Positions 17,198 to 27,547 of a stretch of DNA of 64,000 nucleotides are shown piece after piece. The position numbers were made by a program, and so were the translations under genes. Location: the NCBI GenBank assembly GCA_022781925.1, contig JALESO010000002.1:21085-85084 (forward strand), written 5' to 3'. The stretch's first letter is position 1; each line of letters starts with the position of its first letter. The notes beneath the pieces are model-generated. The model made no database searches. It had not been told where the DNA came from and saw only the letters and a list, made by a program, of their open reading frames with translations. This stretch comes from Lachnospiraceae bacterium. GTDB lineage: Bacteria; Bacillota; Clostridia; Lachnospirales; Lachnospiraceae.

Positions 17198-19300
17198 TTA
17201 TGCGCGCCGTCTGCGATACCAGATCACAATACCGGCTACGATCAGTGCAATTGGGAGCACCATAACCAGCAAAGTCTCACTCATGATTGCAACCGACTGG
17301 TTTACAGACAGATTGGAATACGTGTACTGTTTTGCATCAATGGACACAGCAGAATCTGTATCAGATGTGCCGCTGAAAATACCCTTGAACAGTGCAAGGT
17401 TCTGTCCCGCAACAATAGAATCCGCATCCTGGGTAAATGCCAGGGAAGATCCCACAACGGTAATGTCCGCTCCGGTCTCACTGTCTGTCACATTCGCAGC
17501 CAGTGTGAACTGTCCGCTCTGGTCTGTCTCTTCTTTTTCAATGGAACGGATATTTGCCACATCCGTCTTGATATAGGCACTGTCAGAAGAAGTCAGCAGA
17601 TCGGTCCACTCCAGTGTATCCGGATGCTCTCCGGTATTGCTCAGTGCCTGTGCATACGGCAGGAATACATATTTGTCTACCTTGGATGTCTGTGTCGCGC
17701 TCTTGACATCCGGCAGCAGATAGAACGGATACTGGTAGTAATGTGTATTGTCAGAATCCATCACCATTCCGTTTGTCACACTGATATCATAAGCTGCCAG
17801 AATACCGTCAAAATTCGGTGTATCGGATGTCTTGTTGTAGGCTGTCGTAATGACTGCCTTACCGCCGCCAGCCAGATAATCGCTGACCTTTGCCGCATCA
17901 TCCGCTGAAAAATCTGCTGTCGGTCCATTGATAATGATCGCCTTTGCATCATCCGGAACCGCATCCTGCTGCAACAGCGTCAGTTCTTCCACCGCAATAT
18001 TCATTTTCTCCAATGCAGACTGGAAACTGCTGTCCAGAGAAGATTCTCCGTGTCCGGTGATCACATACACCTTCGGCTGATTTTCACTGGTAACATAACT
18101 GATGGCACTGGTCAGCTGACCCTCACCGTCATAAGCAGATTTTGTCTGCGTATAAGTAGAATAATCTACGGAATACTCATACAGATCACTGGCATCCACC
18201 ACTTTGGATTTTTCTCCGCTGACCACAATGATACTTCCGTCTGATGGTGCGGAATCCGTGTAAGAGGAATAAAAATTCGGTGAAACCGCCGGATCCACAT
18301 ATTCCACTTTGATGTGTGAAGATTCGTCTGCATAATTTTCCAGTGTCCGAACTACGGTACTGTCTGCACTGTTTTCCGCAGAAAGTACATACAGTGTCAC
18401 ATCCTGTTTCAGATTTTTCACCATTTTCACACTGTCATCCGTCAGTGTATACAGATTCTGTGTGGTCAGATCCACACTTTTTACTTTTTCCGGAAGCTGA
18501 GCTGCAAATACGTTTACCGCTACTGCAATGGCAATTCCGATCACAACAAAACTGGAATTGAATACGCCGCGGCGGATTTTCTTTGCGCTTACGGACCAGC
18601 GGTGTTTCTGTACTACCTGACAAGTCAGGAACAGGAACAATACCGTGCCGCTGACATAGTAAATGATTCCGGCCACATCCAGCATGCCGTTGCTGAAATT
18701 ACTCAGTGCACTGGAGGTAGACAGGCAGTTCATTACTTTGGTCAGTGTATTTCCACTGGAAGAAATAATGCTTGTGATGCCCTCCATCATATAACCAATA
18801 AACAGTAACGCAAAGGATAATACCGCTGCGATCACCTGGCTCTCTGTCAGGGAAGATACAAACACGCAGATGGAGATGGACAGGTAGCCATACAGCCACA
18901 GACCAAGGATGGCTGCGTAACTCTCCGCCATCGGTACAGTACCAAACCGTGACAAAAGCAACGGGCACAGGCAGATGGCTCCCACTACAACGGAAAATAC
19001 CAGTACCAGCGCCAGAAACTTGCCAAGGATTACCTTCGGGACGGAAACCGGTGACGTATACAACAGCTGATCCGTCTTTGTCCTGCGGTCATCCGACATA
19101 CTGCGCATTGCCAGGATCGGAATAATGATCATCAGGACAAATGCCACGTTATTCAGGGAATAGGACAGATACGGTGTTCCGTAAATCAGGTTATTTGCCA
19201 CAAAATATAAATTGAATACAAAGAAAAATGCTGCCATGAAAATCCATCCGATCACGGATGTAAAGTATGCCTTCAGCTCTCTTTTTAATATTGCGATCAT
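17198..19300 (-). CDS. ABC-2 permease fused to a GldG-like auxiliary domain
   Basis: 700 residues. Residues about 1-245 form an ABC-2 type permease with six hydrophobic segments (starting MIAILKRELKAYFTSVIGW, typical of GldF/NosY-type permeases). A seventh span near 248-270 leads into an extracytoplasmic GldG/ABC-auxiliary domain (about 280-640), containing SKVVDASDLY and KVYVITGHGESSLD. A C-terminal span (about 672-692) ends in RRRRA. In Bacteroidetes gldF and gldG are separate genes; fusion is common in Firmicutes. It overlaps the ATPase gene by 4 bp. Substrate unknown. Confidence 0.9.
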   Translation of the reverse strand: MIAILKRELKAYFTSVIGWIFMAAFFFVFNLYFVANNLIYGTPYLSYSLNNVAFVLMIIIPILAMRSMSDDRRTKTDQLLYTSPVSVPKVILGKFLALVLVFSVVVGAICLCPLLLSRFGTVPMAESYAAILGLWLYGYLSISICVFVSSLTESQVIAAVLSFALLFIGYMMEGITSIISSSGNTLTKVMNCLSTSSALSNFSNGMLDVAGIIYYVSGTVLFLFLTCQVVQKHRWSVSAKKIRRGVFNSSFVVIGIAIAVAVNVFAAQLPEKVKSVDLTTQNLYTLTDDSVKMVKNLKQDVTLYVLSAENSADSTVVRTLENYADESSHIKVEYVDPAVSPNFYSSYTDSAPSDGSIIVVSGEKSKVVDASDLYEYSVDYSTYTQTKSAYDGEGQLTSAISYVTSENQPKVYVITGHGESSLDSSFQSALEKMNIAVEELTLLQQDAVPDDAKAIIINGPTADFSADDAAKVSDYLAGGGKAVITTAYNKTSDTPNFDGILAAYDISVTNGMVMDSDNTHYYQYPFYLLPDVKSATQTSKVDKYVFLPYAQALSNTGEHPDTLEWTDLLTSSDSAYIKTDVANIRSIEKEETDQSGQFTLAANVTDSETGADITVVGSSLAFTQDADSIVAGQNLALFKGIFSGTSDTDSAVSIDAKQYTYSNLSVNQSVAIMSETLLVMVLPIALIVAGIVIWYRRRRA

Positions 19301-20328
19301 GCCTCACGCACCTCCTCATTTCCTGTCAGCTCCAGGAATACATCTTCCAGCGTCTTCGTATTGACTTTCTGCTCCAGCAATACCACATCATGTTCCACAC
19401 AATAACGGAATACCGCCTCCCGCAGATCACAGTTTTCTCTGGCGATCAGGGAAAGATGTAACTCTGCTGCTTCGTCGTTCCTTTCTCCGGTATCAGAATC
19501 CGGTGTTTCTGCTGCATCTGCCAGATCATTTTCTGAAGGTTCCACAGATTCCTCCGGAATTTCCCGGACGATTTTACACTCCCGCACACCATCCAGTGTG
19601 TGAAGTTCTTCCAGCTGCTCTTTTGTGCCGCGCACTACCACATCCAGCTGCTGGGCACCGCTCATACGGCTTTCCAGATGTTCCATGGAATCGCTGGCAA
19701 CCAGTTTCCCTTTTGAAATGATAAATACATGATCACATACTGCGCTGATCTCCTGCAAAATATGCGAACTCAGAATCACAGTATGTTTTTCCTTCAGAGA
19801 GCGGATCAGATCACGAATCTCAATGATCTGCTTCGGATCCAGTCCTACCGTCGGTTCGTCCAGGATAACAATCTCCGGCATACCGAGCAATGCCTGTGCC
19901 AGGCCGACACGCTGACGGTAACCTTTTGACAGATTTCGGATCAGGCGGTCCTTCATCTCATGCAGTTTTGTCAGATCCATCACCTGTTTGATATCTGCAT
20001 TGCGGGTATGTGGATCCAGTTTTTTCAGTTCTGCCACAAATTTTAAATATTCCAGAACCTTCATATCGCCATACACCGGTGGAATCTCCGGCAGATAACC
20101 GATACACTTTTTTGCCTCCTCCGGATTTTTATTAATGTCATATCCGTTGATTTTTACCTCACCGGACGAAGCGCCAATGTAACCGGTAATGATATTCATG
20201 GTCGTGGACTTTCCAGCCCCGTTTGGTCCGAGGAAACCGTAAATATTACCCGGTTCCAGCGTCAGACTCAGATCATTTACCGCCACATTGGCGCCGTATT
20301 TTTTCGTAAGATGACTGATTTCAATCAA
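19297..20328 (-). CDS. ABC transporter ATPase (GldA/CcmA type)
   Basis: 343 residues. Walker A GPNGAGKST (about 35-43), Q-loop region, the signature LSKGYRQRVGLAQALLG in place of LSGGQ, Walker B IVILDEPTVGLDP, and the switch His in VILSSHILQEI. A C-terminal extension of about 100 residues includes an acidic segment and ends in ELTGNEEVREA. The start codon is TTG at 20328, chosen because a GGAGGAGG SD lies eight bases upstream and no ATG is suitably placed. It drives the fused permease encoded immediately downstream. Confidence 0.93.
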   Translation of the reverse strand: MIEISHLTKKYGANVAVNDLSLTLEPGNIYGFLGPNGAGKSTTMNIITGYIGASSGEVKINGYDINKNPEEAKKCIGYLPEIPPVYGDMKVLEYLKFVAELKKLDPHTRNADIKQVMDLTKLHEMKDRLIRNLSKGYRQRVGLAQALLGMPEIVILDEPTVGLDPKQIIEIRDLIRSLKEKHTVILSSHILQEISAVCDHVFIISKGKLVASDSMEHLESRMSGAQQLDVVVRGTKEQLEELHTLDGVRECKIVREIPEESVEPSENDLADAAETPDSDTGERNDEAAELHLSLIARENCDLREAVFRYCVEHDVVLLEQKVNTKTLEDVFLELTGNEEVREA

Positions 20329-20424
20329 AACACTTCCTCCTCCAATCCAAAATCACTTATGGAGTAAGTGTACAGAGAAAATGTGTTGAATATTAGTAAA
20401 AAATGTGACTAATATGTGTTTTTC

Positions 20425-23400
20425 TTACGCTTCTTCTTTTTTCACTTTTTTCTTTTTCTTCCAGATAACAAAACCGATCACACCGGCTGCTGCCGCGCAG
20501 CATACAATGATAACACCGTAGAATAACGGTTTGTTTGCGAAGAAAATGATCATTTTGCTGGTAGATACCGTTACATTGTCAAATGTTTTCTCATATGTAT
20601 TGGTACTTCCATCTTCTTTTACTGCATGATCACTGCAGGAAACAGTCACCTGCTGCTCTAATCCCTCCGGAATCTCAAAGCTGATCCTGCCATCGTGCTC
20701 TGCCAGATACGTTTCCAGTTCGTCTCCTTCCAGTGCAATCAGCGTTTCTGTCTGTTCTCCTTTTTTATCCATCACTACTGCCTGGAAGGTTTTTAATTTT
20801 CCACCGTCATCCGTCGGGACAGCCGTTACCGTCTGTTTCTGTGCCTCGTAGCGTCCACCGCTCTCCAGTCCGCTAAATACAACTGCCGGAGCTGTCTGGT
20901 CTACCACAAAGGCCAGCTTCAGATTTTTTACATCACTGTAAGCAGCAGTATCTGTCTTGTCCACAGATTCAACAACCAGATGATATTCTCCTTCCTCTGC
21001 AAACAGTTCTTTCTTCACAGAGTAGGTTCTGACACTCCACGTACCATCTGCCGATGACACGTCTGTGGTATAATCAGCCCCCTCTGTCAGCACTTTTCCA
21101 TTCATTTTTACCGCATAGTTTTCAATTGGATCGGTATTGATCTCCTGGATCACAACATCCTGCGGAACCTGATATACATAATACTGATCCAGTAAAGCGG
21201 CAGTATCTTCGTCTACACGGAATGTGGAACCATTTCTATTTACAGAAAATGTCACCATCTCGTATTCCTGCCCATCTTCCAGTGTCATCAGGTCATATTC
21301 CTGATTCGCCATATCCTTTGCTTTACAGGACAACGTATAGATGCCATCTGCTTCCAGATTCTCCACCTGAATCTGATAAGACTGCTGATTCTCTGTCATT
21401 TCCAGAGCCGGAAGTGCTACTTCCTGTGTTGCATAGTTTCCACTCTCATCACAGGTTACAGCTGTCAGAACCGGTACAATATCGCCTGCCAGCAGATTGT
21501 CTGCGCTGTCGCTGACCGTCAGTGTAAATCCATACGGATTTTCTTTATTTGCTGAATTTGCCTGCAGTCCAGATACAAAAATACTCGGATGCTGTGTATC
21601 GATGGTCAGCTGTCCGGATGTATATGTCTCCATACGGTTGCCGGACCGGTCTGTATAATTCACTGTGATCAGATAATCTCCGTCCTCGCTCAGACGGAAG
21701 GTTCCGGTATGGACATCTGCGCTGTTATCTGTCCAGTTCGCATTGACACCATATCCGCTCTGACCGTCTTTTTCTACTGAGATCTGAACATCTTCCGCAT
21801 AGAAATTCGCTTCATGGATTTCAACCGTTGCATCAATATCACCTGCATAATAAGCAATTCCATTTACTTCCTGAACCGGATCATTATAAGTAACGGATAC
21901 CGTCGGAACGAGATTATCCACTACAATACGTTCACTGTCATTCAGCCCGGACTTATTATCAGAATAGTCATAGGCTTCAAAATCCACGGTTCCGTTAAAT
22001 TGACTGCTTCCCTGTAATACAGACCTTGGTATCGTGAATCTGGCGGTAAAAAGTCTGCCATTCTGAATGACTTCTGCTTTTTCGATCGCAGCCTCCAGCA
22101 ACTGTGCATTGACACCGCTGACACCGCTTGCATTTCGATAATTATATACAAAATGTTCGATACCGGACGTTGCATCCTCACCGGCGATCGTAACCGTCAT
22201 CATCTGATTATAATAACGGAATGGAGTCGCACCTACCCGTTGCTGCTGCACACCTTCACTGTATGAAATACTCAGATTATCCGGTACTGTCTGATCTACG
22301 GTAAACAGATCCTGTGTATAATCTGCTGCTTCATTCAACGCGAGATCATGGTAGGAGATATCAAATGTATAATTTGCATCCACCGGATAAGTGATGGTTG
22401 CCGTATAGACATCACCATCTTTCTTCCAGTTACCACGATTGGATAAATATGCCGCATAGTCTGCCACGGCAACATTTCTTCCGGTTACATCAACAGCAGT
22501 CACCTCTGCTGCCACATCGTCTGCCCGGAAGTTATGCTCTGTGATCCGGATGGTTGCTGTCTGTGTGCGGTCAAAATACAGGCGTGATCCTTCTGTTCTT
22601 TTCACATCCTGATTTCCATACGTCACATGAATGACCGGTGCTGTTGTGTCAATGACAATTTTTTCAGACTGATAGGAATGCATCTCATTATCGGAGCGAT
22701 CCGTATAATCCATGGTCACATAATAATCGCCATCTCCACTCAATGTCATGGTTCCTGTCCATACATCCCCATTCTGGATCCATTGATCCGGTACCCGTTT
22801 TTCTCCATTCACAGCAATCGCAGCATCTTCTGCGTAGAAATTTGCTTCCTCTACCCGGAAAGTCACAGTCACGTCACCATCATAATATAATACAGAATCT
22901 GTTCCTTCCTGTTCATACTGATAAGACGTTTTCTGCAATCCGGTTGCGGCATCAACCACCAGTTTTGCAGGTGAGTAAGATACCGTGCGCTCCGGAGAGA
23001 TATTATCTACGATATTGATTCTCTGTGCATCCGCTTTTATCTCACTGGTATTACCGGCCATATCCGTTGCTGTAAAAGAAACGGCACCACGGAACTGCTC
23101 GGCATCTGTGGCTTTTAATGTAAAACTTGCAACCGCCTGTTTTCCTCGTTTGCTGTAAGTAATCTGATCACGGGAAATTGTCTCCGTCCGCTCACTCACA
23201 TTTTTCGTCGTACTTACACCGTCTTCCCGTTTATAGGTCCAGGTAATATAGTCAATACCGGACATTTCATCTTCCGAGGTCAGCGTAACCGTGACCTGAT
23301 CTTTATAACTGAAATATCCAAAAGTAACTGCCTGTACAACTTTCTGCCAGGTGTGAAGTTCCTTACTGTAAGAAATCTTCATCTTTTCCAGCGGTGCTTT

Positions 23401-26400
23401 TGTTGTATCAACGACAAATGCATATGCATAATCCTCTTTCAATGCATGACCTGCAAGATCCCGGCAGGCAAATGATACGTTGTAGAACGCATCCTGTTCA
23501 AAAGGTACCTGTGCATACCATACGGACGGATCCTGTGGATCCTGTGTCCAGTCTGACCAGTTTTTCAACTCAGAATAAATATAATCAACTACATTTGCAT
23601 TTCCATTTTCCACAGTTTTCGGATCGATCACAGCATCTCCGTCTTTTGCAGTGATCTTCCAGTCTGTTTCAGATGGGCGGAAATTGCGGTCTGTCACCTT
23701 GATGGTGGCCACTCTGCCTGCATTGTAATAATACTGGTTTACCGCTGTATTATTATCATAGGATACTTCTACCTCCGGATCGGTGGTATCAATCGTAATA
23801 ATGTTTGACTGATAAACCTCTTCTCCTGCTTTCTGTACATACTCACTGGAAGAATAATGCATCTTGTTGTCTGACCGGTCTTTGTAGGAAATTCCAATCT
23901 GATAATCCCCATCCGTCAACAACTGAATGGTAAGAGATTCTTTATCATTTTCTTTATCTACGATCCATTCAGAAATCTCACAGTCATTTGCTATCTTCTG
24001 TGTCTCTGCAACTGCACCATTCCAGATTTCTGTGCCGTCTTTCCAAACCGTAACAACGACATCTTCTGCCTCAAAGTTTGCTTCTGTCATATCTACGGAT
24101 GCTGTAACTTCACCATCATAGATAAATCTGGTATTTTCATCCACCTGATCTTCCGGTACATCGGCACGCTCCTGTGACGCTTCTGTATCCTTCGTCACTT
24201 TTGCGACCAGGCGACTGTCTACCTGCGCTGTATAGGAAATTACAGCCTGCGGATCGCGGTTATCTGCCACAACGGTTCTGTCATCCCAGCATTCTGTCAC
24301 ACGATTTGCCTGGTCAACAGCTTTAAAAGATACATTTCCCCGGAATTGAGCCGGAATACGGAACACATAACTTATGGAACCGTCTTCGTTATCCACTTTT
24401 TCAATTTTATCCGAGGTCAGATCCACCTTTGTCCAGTCTTTTCCCTGACTGGAAGTGCTGATCACATTTGACTTGTACTGATAATATAATCCCTTCAGAC
24501 CGGACATGGTATCTTTTGCTGTAAGTCTGACAGCGATTTCGTCTTTTCCATACAGTACGGAATCTTTCCATGTAGCAGCTGCCTCTTCTGTCAGGTATTC
24601 AATCTGCAGATCTGTCGGATTTCCCTTATCGATCTTCAGATCATGAAGCGTGAGCACATCTGTAATACCACCACTCTTCATGTCTTTCAAATAATAGGAT
24701 ATATCATTGTGGCCTTCTTCTGCGCAGGAAATAGATGCTGCCCAGTTCCGGCTGGATAAATAATTTGTTCTGCTGATCAGATATCCATCCGGTGCCTGAA
24801 TCGTTACCGTATCCGTAAACCACGCATCCGTAGAATCACCATTGTAAGAGAACGGGAGTGCGGTTCCATCTTCACTCACAGAATTCTGTGTTCCCTGCAG
24901 CCGGTATGCAACATCCGGTGCTTTCATATATGCGATCACAAGTGTGTAACTTGCCTCACATCCGTTATAGCACTCATCTGCCTCTTTTTTTGCAGTTACT
25001 GTGACACTTCCAATCTTCGCATCTGCAAATGTAAGTCTTCCACTCTTTTCATCAATCTGTGCACCCAGCGTATTATCTGTCAGACTGTATCTGACAGCTC
25101 CTGTTCCATATCCTTTTCCATCTGCTGCATCACTGTTTTCCTCAACAGTCACTGCCTGTGCATAATCAGCGGCTCCGTATTCCAGATTTACTGTTTCTTC
25201 TGAAAATGTCATACTCTGATCCGCTTTCAGCATTTCAATTTCATAAGAGTCTGCTGCTGCTTTATAACACTCATCTTCTGCCTTTGTTGCCTGTACCTTT
25301 ACTGTTCCGGCTTTTTTAAACTGTAACGCACCGGTCTGTCCGTTTATTTCAGCCACATCGGACCCCTTTAAAATGACATAGGTAACCGCTCCTGTACCGC
25401 TTCCACCGATTGCTACATTTGTATAGCAATTTCCATTTTCATCATTCCAGGTAAGTGCTTCCGGATTCTGCCGTTCAAAAGAAAATCCGCTCTGGGTTCC
25501 TTTTGATACGATAAGTGTATATTCTGCCGTTGCTTTCCTATAATATGCATCAGAAGCCTTTGTTGCCCGGACTTTTACTTCTCCGGATTTCCGGATCGTC
25601 AGTTCGCCGGTCTGTGCATTGATATCTGCAACATCAAAACCTGCCACAATCTCATATGTGACTATGCCATCTCCTTTTCCGCCTTCTGCCACATTCTGAT
25701 AACGGTTCAACTCACCATCATTATTTATGGTACCGTACACAAACGTCGGCTGACTGCTTTTAAACTGAAAACCTTTTTGCTCTTTTTTCAGAATTGTAAC
25801 TGTATAAATACCGAAAACTTCTTTATAGCAGTCATCTTCCGGTTTGGTTGCTTTCACCGTAATGCTTCCGACACTGTCATAGGTCAGACGGCCATTTTCG
25901 TCGACAGCTGCATTTTTTGCAGTAGCTTCTACAACCTCATACTGAATATCCGCGCTGTCCTCCGCAATTCCATTGGAAAATGGATTATCAAAAGATTTTC
26001 CCTCTATCAGATACCGGTCTTCCGGAGTTGTATTGGCAAACTTATAGCCGGTCCGCTCTGCCTTTTTTATCGTCAAAGTATACGCTATCGTAGTTTCATC
26101 GTATTGCTCATCTTTTGCTTTTGTCGCCTGAACAGTGATAATTCCGGATCTTTTTATACTTACCTTTCCGGTCTCATCGATATCCGCTACGGAAATCGGC
26201 TGTTCTTTTTCATCCGTGGACTTTCCATCCAGATCTGTCTGCTCAGTAATTGCGTAAGTAATCTCTGCATCCGGATCATTTTCCGCAACCGCTCTGTTTA
26301 CATAGCCATCTTTAAATTCACCATATATGATATCCTTTGGATCCGCATCCTCAAACTGAAAGCTTGCATCCAGATTAATCTTTTTCAGGATGACATCGCA

Positions 26401-27063
26401 GCTGTCATTTTCACCGGTAATTGTAATCTCCCGTGTTTCTTCATAATAGCCATCCAGCGTATAAGACACGTTATAGGATTCGCCCTTTGAAACTTCCAGC
26501 GAATAGATACCATCTTCTCCGGTCAGCATCTGTGCTCCGTTTTCACTCTTCACCTGCACACCTGCTAATGGCAGCATAGTCTCATTTGTCACTTTTCCGG
26601 TGAGAAAATATTTCTGTTCAGTCTGCTCTTTTGTTAAAGAAATCTCCATTTCGCCCTGTGGATCTGTGATTGCATAGATCGTTTCATCCTGATATGCTTC
26701 ATATCCCTCGGCAGATACACTTACGATCTGGAAATAAACAGTTTCTTCATCAGCCGCTTCCACCAATGCACTTACATCCGGAATCTCTACAATTCCGTCT
26801 GTACCTGTTGTTCCTGTAACAGCCGTAACATTTTCTGTTATCTCTTGACTACCATCTGCATCTTCATAAAATTTCCATTCCACTTTAGCATTTGCAACTG
26901 CATCATCCTGTTCATCCGTGACCTTCACGGTATAGCAGTCCTCATGTCCATCCGATGCCGCCAGTACCTGCGGTAAGCTTCCCGGCATCAGACCTGCCAG
27001 CATCACTGCACTCAGGATGACTGCCTGAATCTTTTGTTTTCTTTGCACCTTTTTCTTTTTCAT
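20425..27063 (-). CDS. Giant Ig-like repeat surface protein (2212 aa)
   Basis: Secreted, membrane-tethered protein. ATG 27063 is preferred over an upstream ATG at 27096 because an AGGGG SD lies seven bases before it and it avoids overlap with the upstream gene. Signal peptide about 1-36; two carboxypeptidase-regulatory/Ig-like domains to about 235; five repeats of about 90 residues marked V-x-A-T-K-x-x-D-x-x-Y (to about 720); then about nine Ig-like domains bounded by V/I-D-N/T-x-x-P and carrying NFYAEDV and YTDRSGN/D motifs. It ends with one membrane span and a Lys-rich tail (WKKKKKVKKEEA). No LPXTG is seen. Last gene of the Tad-kinase run, a candidate adhesin. Confidence 0.9.
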   Translation of the reverse strand: MKKKKVQRKQKIQAVILSAVMLAGLMPGSLPQVLAASDGHEDCYTVKVTDEQDDAVANAKVEWKFYEDADGSQEITENVTAVTGTTGTDGIVEIPDVSALVEAADEETVYFQIVSVSAEGYEAYQDETIYAITDPQGEMEISLTKEQTEQKYFLTGKVTNETMLPLAGVQVKSENGAQMLTGEDGIYSLEVSKGESYNVSYTLDGYYEETREITITGENDSCDVILKKINLDASFQFEDADPKDIIYGEFKDGYVNRAVAENDPDAEITYAITEQTDLDGKSTDEKEQPISVADIDETGKVSIKRSGIITVQATKAKDEQYDETTIAYTLTIKKAERTGYKFANTTPEDRYLIEGKSFDNPFSNGIAEDSADIQYEVVEATAKNAAVDENGRLTYDSVGSITVKATKPEDDCYKEVFGIYTVTILKKEQKGFQFKSSQPTFVYGTINNDGELNRYQNVAEGGKGDGIVTYEIVAGFDVADINAQTGELTIRKSGEVKVRATKASDAYYRKATAEYTLIVSKGTQSGFSFERQNPEALTWNDENGNCYTNVAIGGSGTGAVTYVILKGSDVAEINGQTGALQFKKAGTVKVQATKAEDECYKAAADSYEIEMLKADQSMTFSEETVNLEYGAADYAQAVTVEENSDAADGKGYGTGAVRYSLTDNTLGAQIDEKSGRLTFADAKIGSVTVTAKKEADECYNGCEASYTLVIAYMKAPDVAYRLQGTQNSVSEDGTALPFSYNGDSTDAWFTDTVTIQAPDGYLISRTNYLSSRNWAASISCAEEGHNDISYYLKDMKSGGITDVLTLHDLKIDKGNPTDLQIEYLTEEAAATWKDSVLYGKDEIAVRLTAKDTMSGLKGLYYQYKSNVISTSSQGKDWTKVDLTSDKIEKVDNEDGSISYVFRIPAQFRGNVSFKAVDQANRVTECWDDRTVVADNRDPQAVISYTAQVDSRLVAKVTKDTEASQERADVPEDQVDENTRFIYDGEVTASVDMTEANFEAEDVVVTVWKDGTEIWNGAVAETQKIANDCEISEWIVDKENDKESLTIQLLTDGDYQIGISYKDRSDNKMHYSSSEYVQKAGEEVYQSNIITIDTTDPEVEVSYDNNTAVNQYYYNAGRVATIKVTDRNFRPSETDWKITAKDGDAVIDPKTVENGNANVVDYIYSELKNWSDWTQDPQDPSVWYAQVPFEQDAFYNVSFACRDLAGHALKEDYAYAFVVDTTKAPLEKMKISYSKELHTWQKVVQAVTFGYFSYKDQVTVTLTSEDEMSGIDYITWTYKREDGVSTTKNVSERTETISRDQITYSKRGKQAVASFTLKATDAEQFRGAVSFTATDMAGNTSEIKADAQRINIVDNISPERTVSYSPAKLVVDAATGLQKTSYQYEQEGTDSVLYYDGDVTVTFRVEEANFYAEDAAIAVNGEKRVPDQWIQNGDVWTGTMTLSGDGDYYVTMDYTDRSDNEMHSYQSEKIVIDTTAPVIHVTYGNQDVKRTEGSRLYFDRTQTATIRITEHNFRADDVAAEVTAVDVTGRNVAVADYAAYLSNRGNWKKDGDVYTATITYPVDANYTFDISYHDLALNEAADYTQDLFTVDQTVPDNLSISYSEGVQQQRVGATPFRYYNQMMTVTIAGEDATSGIEHFVYNYRNASGVSGVNAQLLEAAIEKAEVIQNGRLFTARFTIPRSVLQGSSQFNGTVDFEAYDYSDNKSGLNDSERIVVDNLVPTVSVTYNDPVQEVNGIAYYAGDIDATVEIHEANFYAEDVQISVEKDGQSGYGVNANWTDNSADVHTGTFRLSEDGDYLITVNYTDRSGNRMETYTSGQLTIDTQHPSIFVSGLQANSANKENPYGFTLTVSDSADNLLAGDIVPVLTAVTCDESGNYATQEVALPALEMTENQQSYQIQVENLEADGIYTLSCKAKDMANQEYDLMTLEDGQEYEMVTFSVNRNGSTFRVDEDTAALLDQYYVYQVPQDVVIQEINTDPIENYAVKMNGKVLTEGADYTTDVSSADGTWSVRTYSVKKELFAEEGEYHLVVESVDKTDTAAYSDVKNLKLAFVVDQTAPAVVFSGLESGGRYEAQKQTVTAVPTDDGGKLKTFQAVVMDKKGEQTETLIALEGDELETYLAEHDGRISFEIPEGLEQQVTVSCSDHAVKEDGSTNTYEKTFDNVTVSTSKMIIFFANKPLFYGVIIVCCAAAAGVIGFVIWKKKKKVKKEEA

Positions 27064-27079
27064 TGTATCCCCTTTCCGT

Positions 27080-27547
27080 TTATCCAATTTTTTCATCTGT
27101 ATGGATAAAACAGATTTCTTCTTCTATGGCAAAATCATCATCCATTCTGATTTCATCTAATACTACTGTTTCTGAATATTCCGCTGTCGGAAGAACGGTT
27201 GTTTCTGAAGTTTCCGTCATTTCTTCCGATTCCGGCATGTTGATCTTCTGCGTCATAACTCCGGTGTTCACAGTTTTTCCAACCCGCTGTATATTTCCCG
27301 AGTCAGTGATGCGGTCCGTAATCCTGCCACGGTCCAGATTTACCGCACTGGTCTTGTGACGTTTATCTCCGGTTCGTACATTCTGTTCCCGGATATCCGC
27401 AATCCCTTTCCGGGCAGTCCTTCCACTCAGATCTCCCACTACTTTCGGAATTTTTAAAAGCACAAACAACAGTACACTGCACACTGCAAAAATAATTGCC
27501 AAAATACCCGCACTCAAAAAGACGGTATGATACGTTTCATATGTCAT
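27080..27547 (-). CDS. Single-span membrane protein with twin ETxVL motifs
   Basis: 155 residues, no family recognised. One N-terminal span (about 10-33) precedes a basic cytoplasmic stretch (about 40-90) and an acidic C-terminus. In the latter, SETTVLP (114-120) and SETVVLD (125-131) are two copies of a Thr motif also found in the locus FHA protein and zinc-ribbon protein. It overlaps the Ser/Thr kinase gene by 4 bp (ATGA), so the two are translationally coupled. I infer a kinase substrate or scaffold that binds the FHA domain when phosphorylated. Gap of 16 bp to the giant surface protein. Confidence 0.75.
   Translation of the reverse strand: MTYETYHTVFLSAGILAIIFAVCSVLLFVLLKIPKVVGDLSGRTARKGIADIREQNVRTGDKRHKTSAVNLDRGRITDRITDSGNIQRVGKTVNTGVMTQKINMPESEEMTETSETTVLPTAEYSETVVLDEIRMDDDFAIEEEICFIHTDEKIG

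Noticed and set aside
16519..17265. 248-codon plus-strand open frame opposite the DUF4340 gene
   Set aside because: Ile/Arg/His-rich shadow; starts inside a terminator.
20425..20560. Sortase anchor on the giant surface protein
   Set aside because: The C-terminus has a membrane span and basic tail but no LPXTG-like motif, and no sortase gene is in the window.
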